Position numbers and translations under genes: made by a program
Notes under the pieces: generated by a model
The model's database searches: none
What the model was told of the DNA's origin: nothing
Seen by the model: the letters and a program-made list of their open reading frames with translations, nothing else
DNA from: WHSW01 sp963769945
GTDB lineage: Bacteria > Actinomycetota > Thermoleophilia > Solirubrobacterales > 70-9
Length of the DNA: 64,000 nt
NCBI GenBank assembly: GCA_963769945.1
Contig: CAVYOA010000001.1
Location: 155,941-219,940 of the forward strand
Direction: 5' to 3'
Shown: positions 63,997-64,000 of the stretch, one piece after another
Numbering within the stretch: position 1 is the stretch's first letter
Layout: each line of letters starts with the position of its first letter

Positions 63997-64000
63997 GCTG

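Overview
The window is very GC-rich, with strong G/C bias at third codon positions, densely overlapping genes (ATGA, GTGA and TGATG junctions), GTG starts and several apparently leaderless starts. These features, with a six-gene Mce block, HD-GYP and GGDEF proteins, Tat export and secreted proteins carrying a G-D-L-T-G-T-Y-P-N-P motif, suggest an actinobacterium, most likely class Thermoleophilia (Solirubrobacterales-like). That placement is inference. There is no rRNA, CRISPR array, phage or insertion sequence.

Region 1 (1-16.8 kb): after the 3' end of pyruvate phosphate dikinase, a secreted protein and tRNA-Glu, there is a catabolic island. It holds a glutamine-synthetase-like gamma-glutamyl ligase with a P450; an amino-acid permease, second P450 and PLP decarboxylase operon; a PuuD-like gamma-glutamyl hydrolase, FAH-family hydrolase/isomerase and extradiol dioxygenase operon; a GntR regulator with an M32 carboxypeptidase; and an acetoacetate-decarboxylase-like gene with an HpaE-like aldehyde dehydrogenase. 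A 13-bp motif (consensus nnATAAYGTAYMC) recurs at four of the promoters. I infer a regulon in which an aromatic amine or amino acid is imported, decarboxylated, protected by gamma-glutamylation, oxidised and ring-cleaved. This is the best candidate here for an undescribed system.

Region 2 (16.9-34 kb): lipid-related genes (patatin, acyl-CoA synthetase, LmeA-like protein, three alpha/beta hydrolases, acyl-CoA dehydrogenase with a TetR regulator) surround an unusual single-chain fusion of an aldehyde dehydrogenase to a long-chain-alcohol-oxidase-like GMC flavoprotein. c-di-GMP (GGDEF/HD-GYP), RDD, metallophosphoesterase and MerR genes are interspersed.

Region 3 (34-45 kb): housekeeping and signalling. 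A three-gene SDR/SRPBCC operon, a diguanylate cyclase, a PII-Amt ammonium module with an altered twin-His site and no PII Tyr51, a degraded MurD-like gene, a glycosyltransferase, dodecin, a GFA-family protein and an aldehyde dehydrogenase.

Region 4 (45-58.3 kb): a secreted RTX-like protein built from about 630-bp tandem repeats, a DUF4389 protein, and six consecutive mce genes without YrbE permeases. This stretch carries dozens of single-base frameshifts, mostly inserted G, and is probably damaged by consensus error rather than decayed.

Region 5 (58.4-64 kb): DUF2269 protein, amidohydrolase, two FMN-dependent 2-hydroxyacid dehydrogenase paralogues (one Tat-exported and lacking the catalytic His motif), a tRNA-like gene with an 8-bp acceptor stem and long variable arm (allo-tRNA-like), and small genes.
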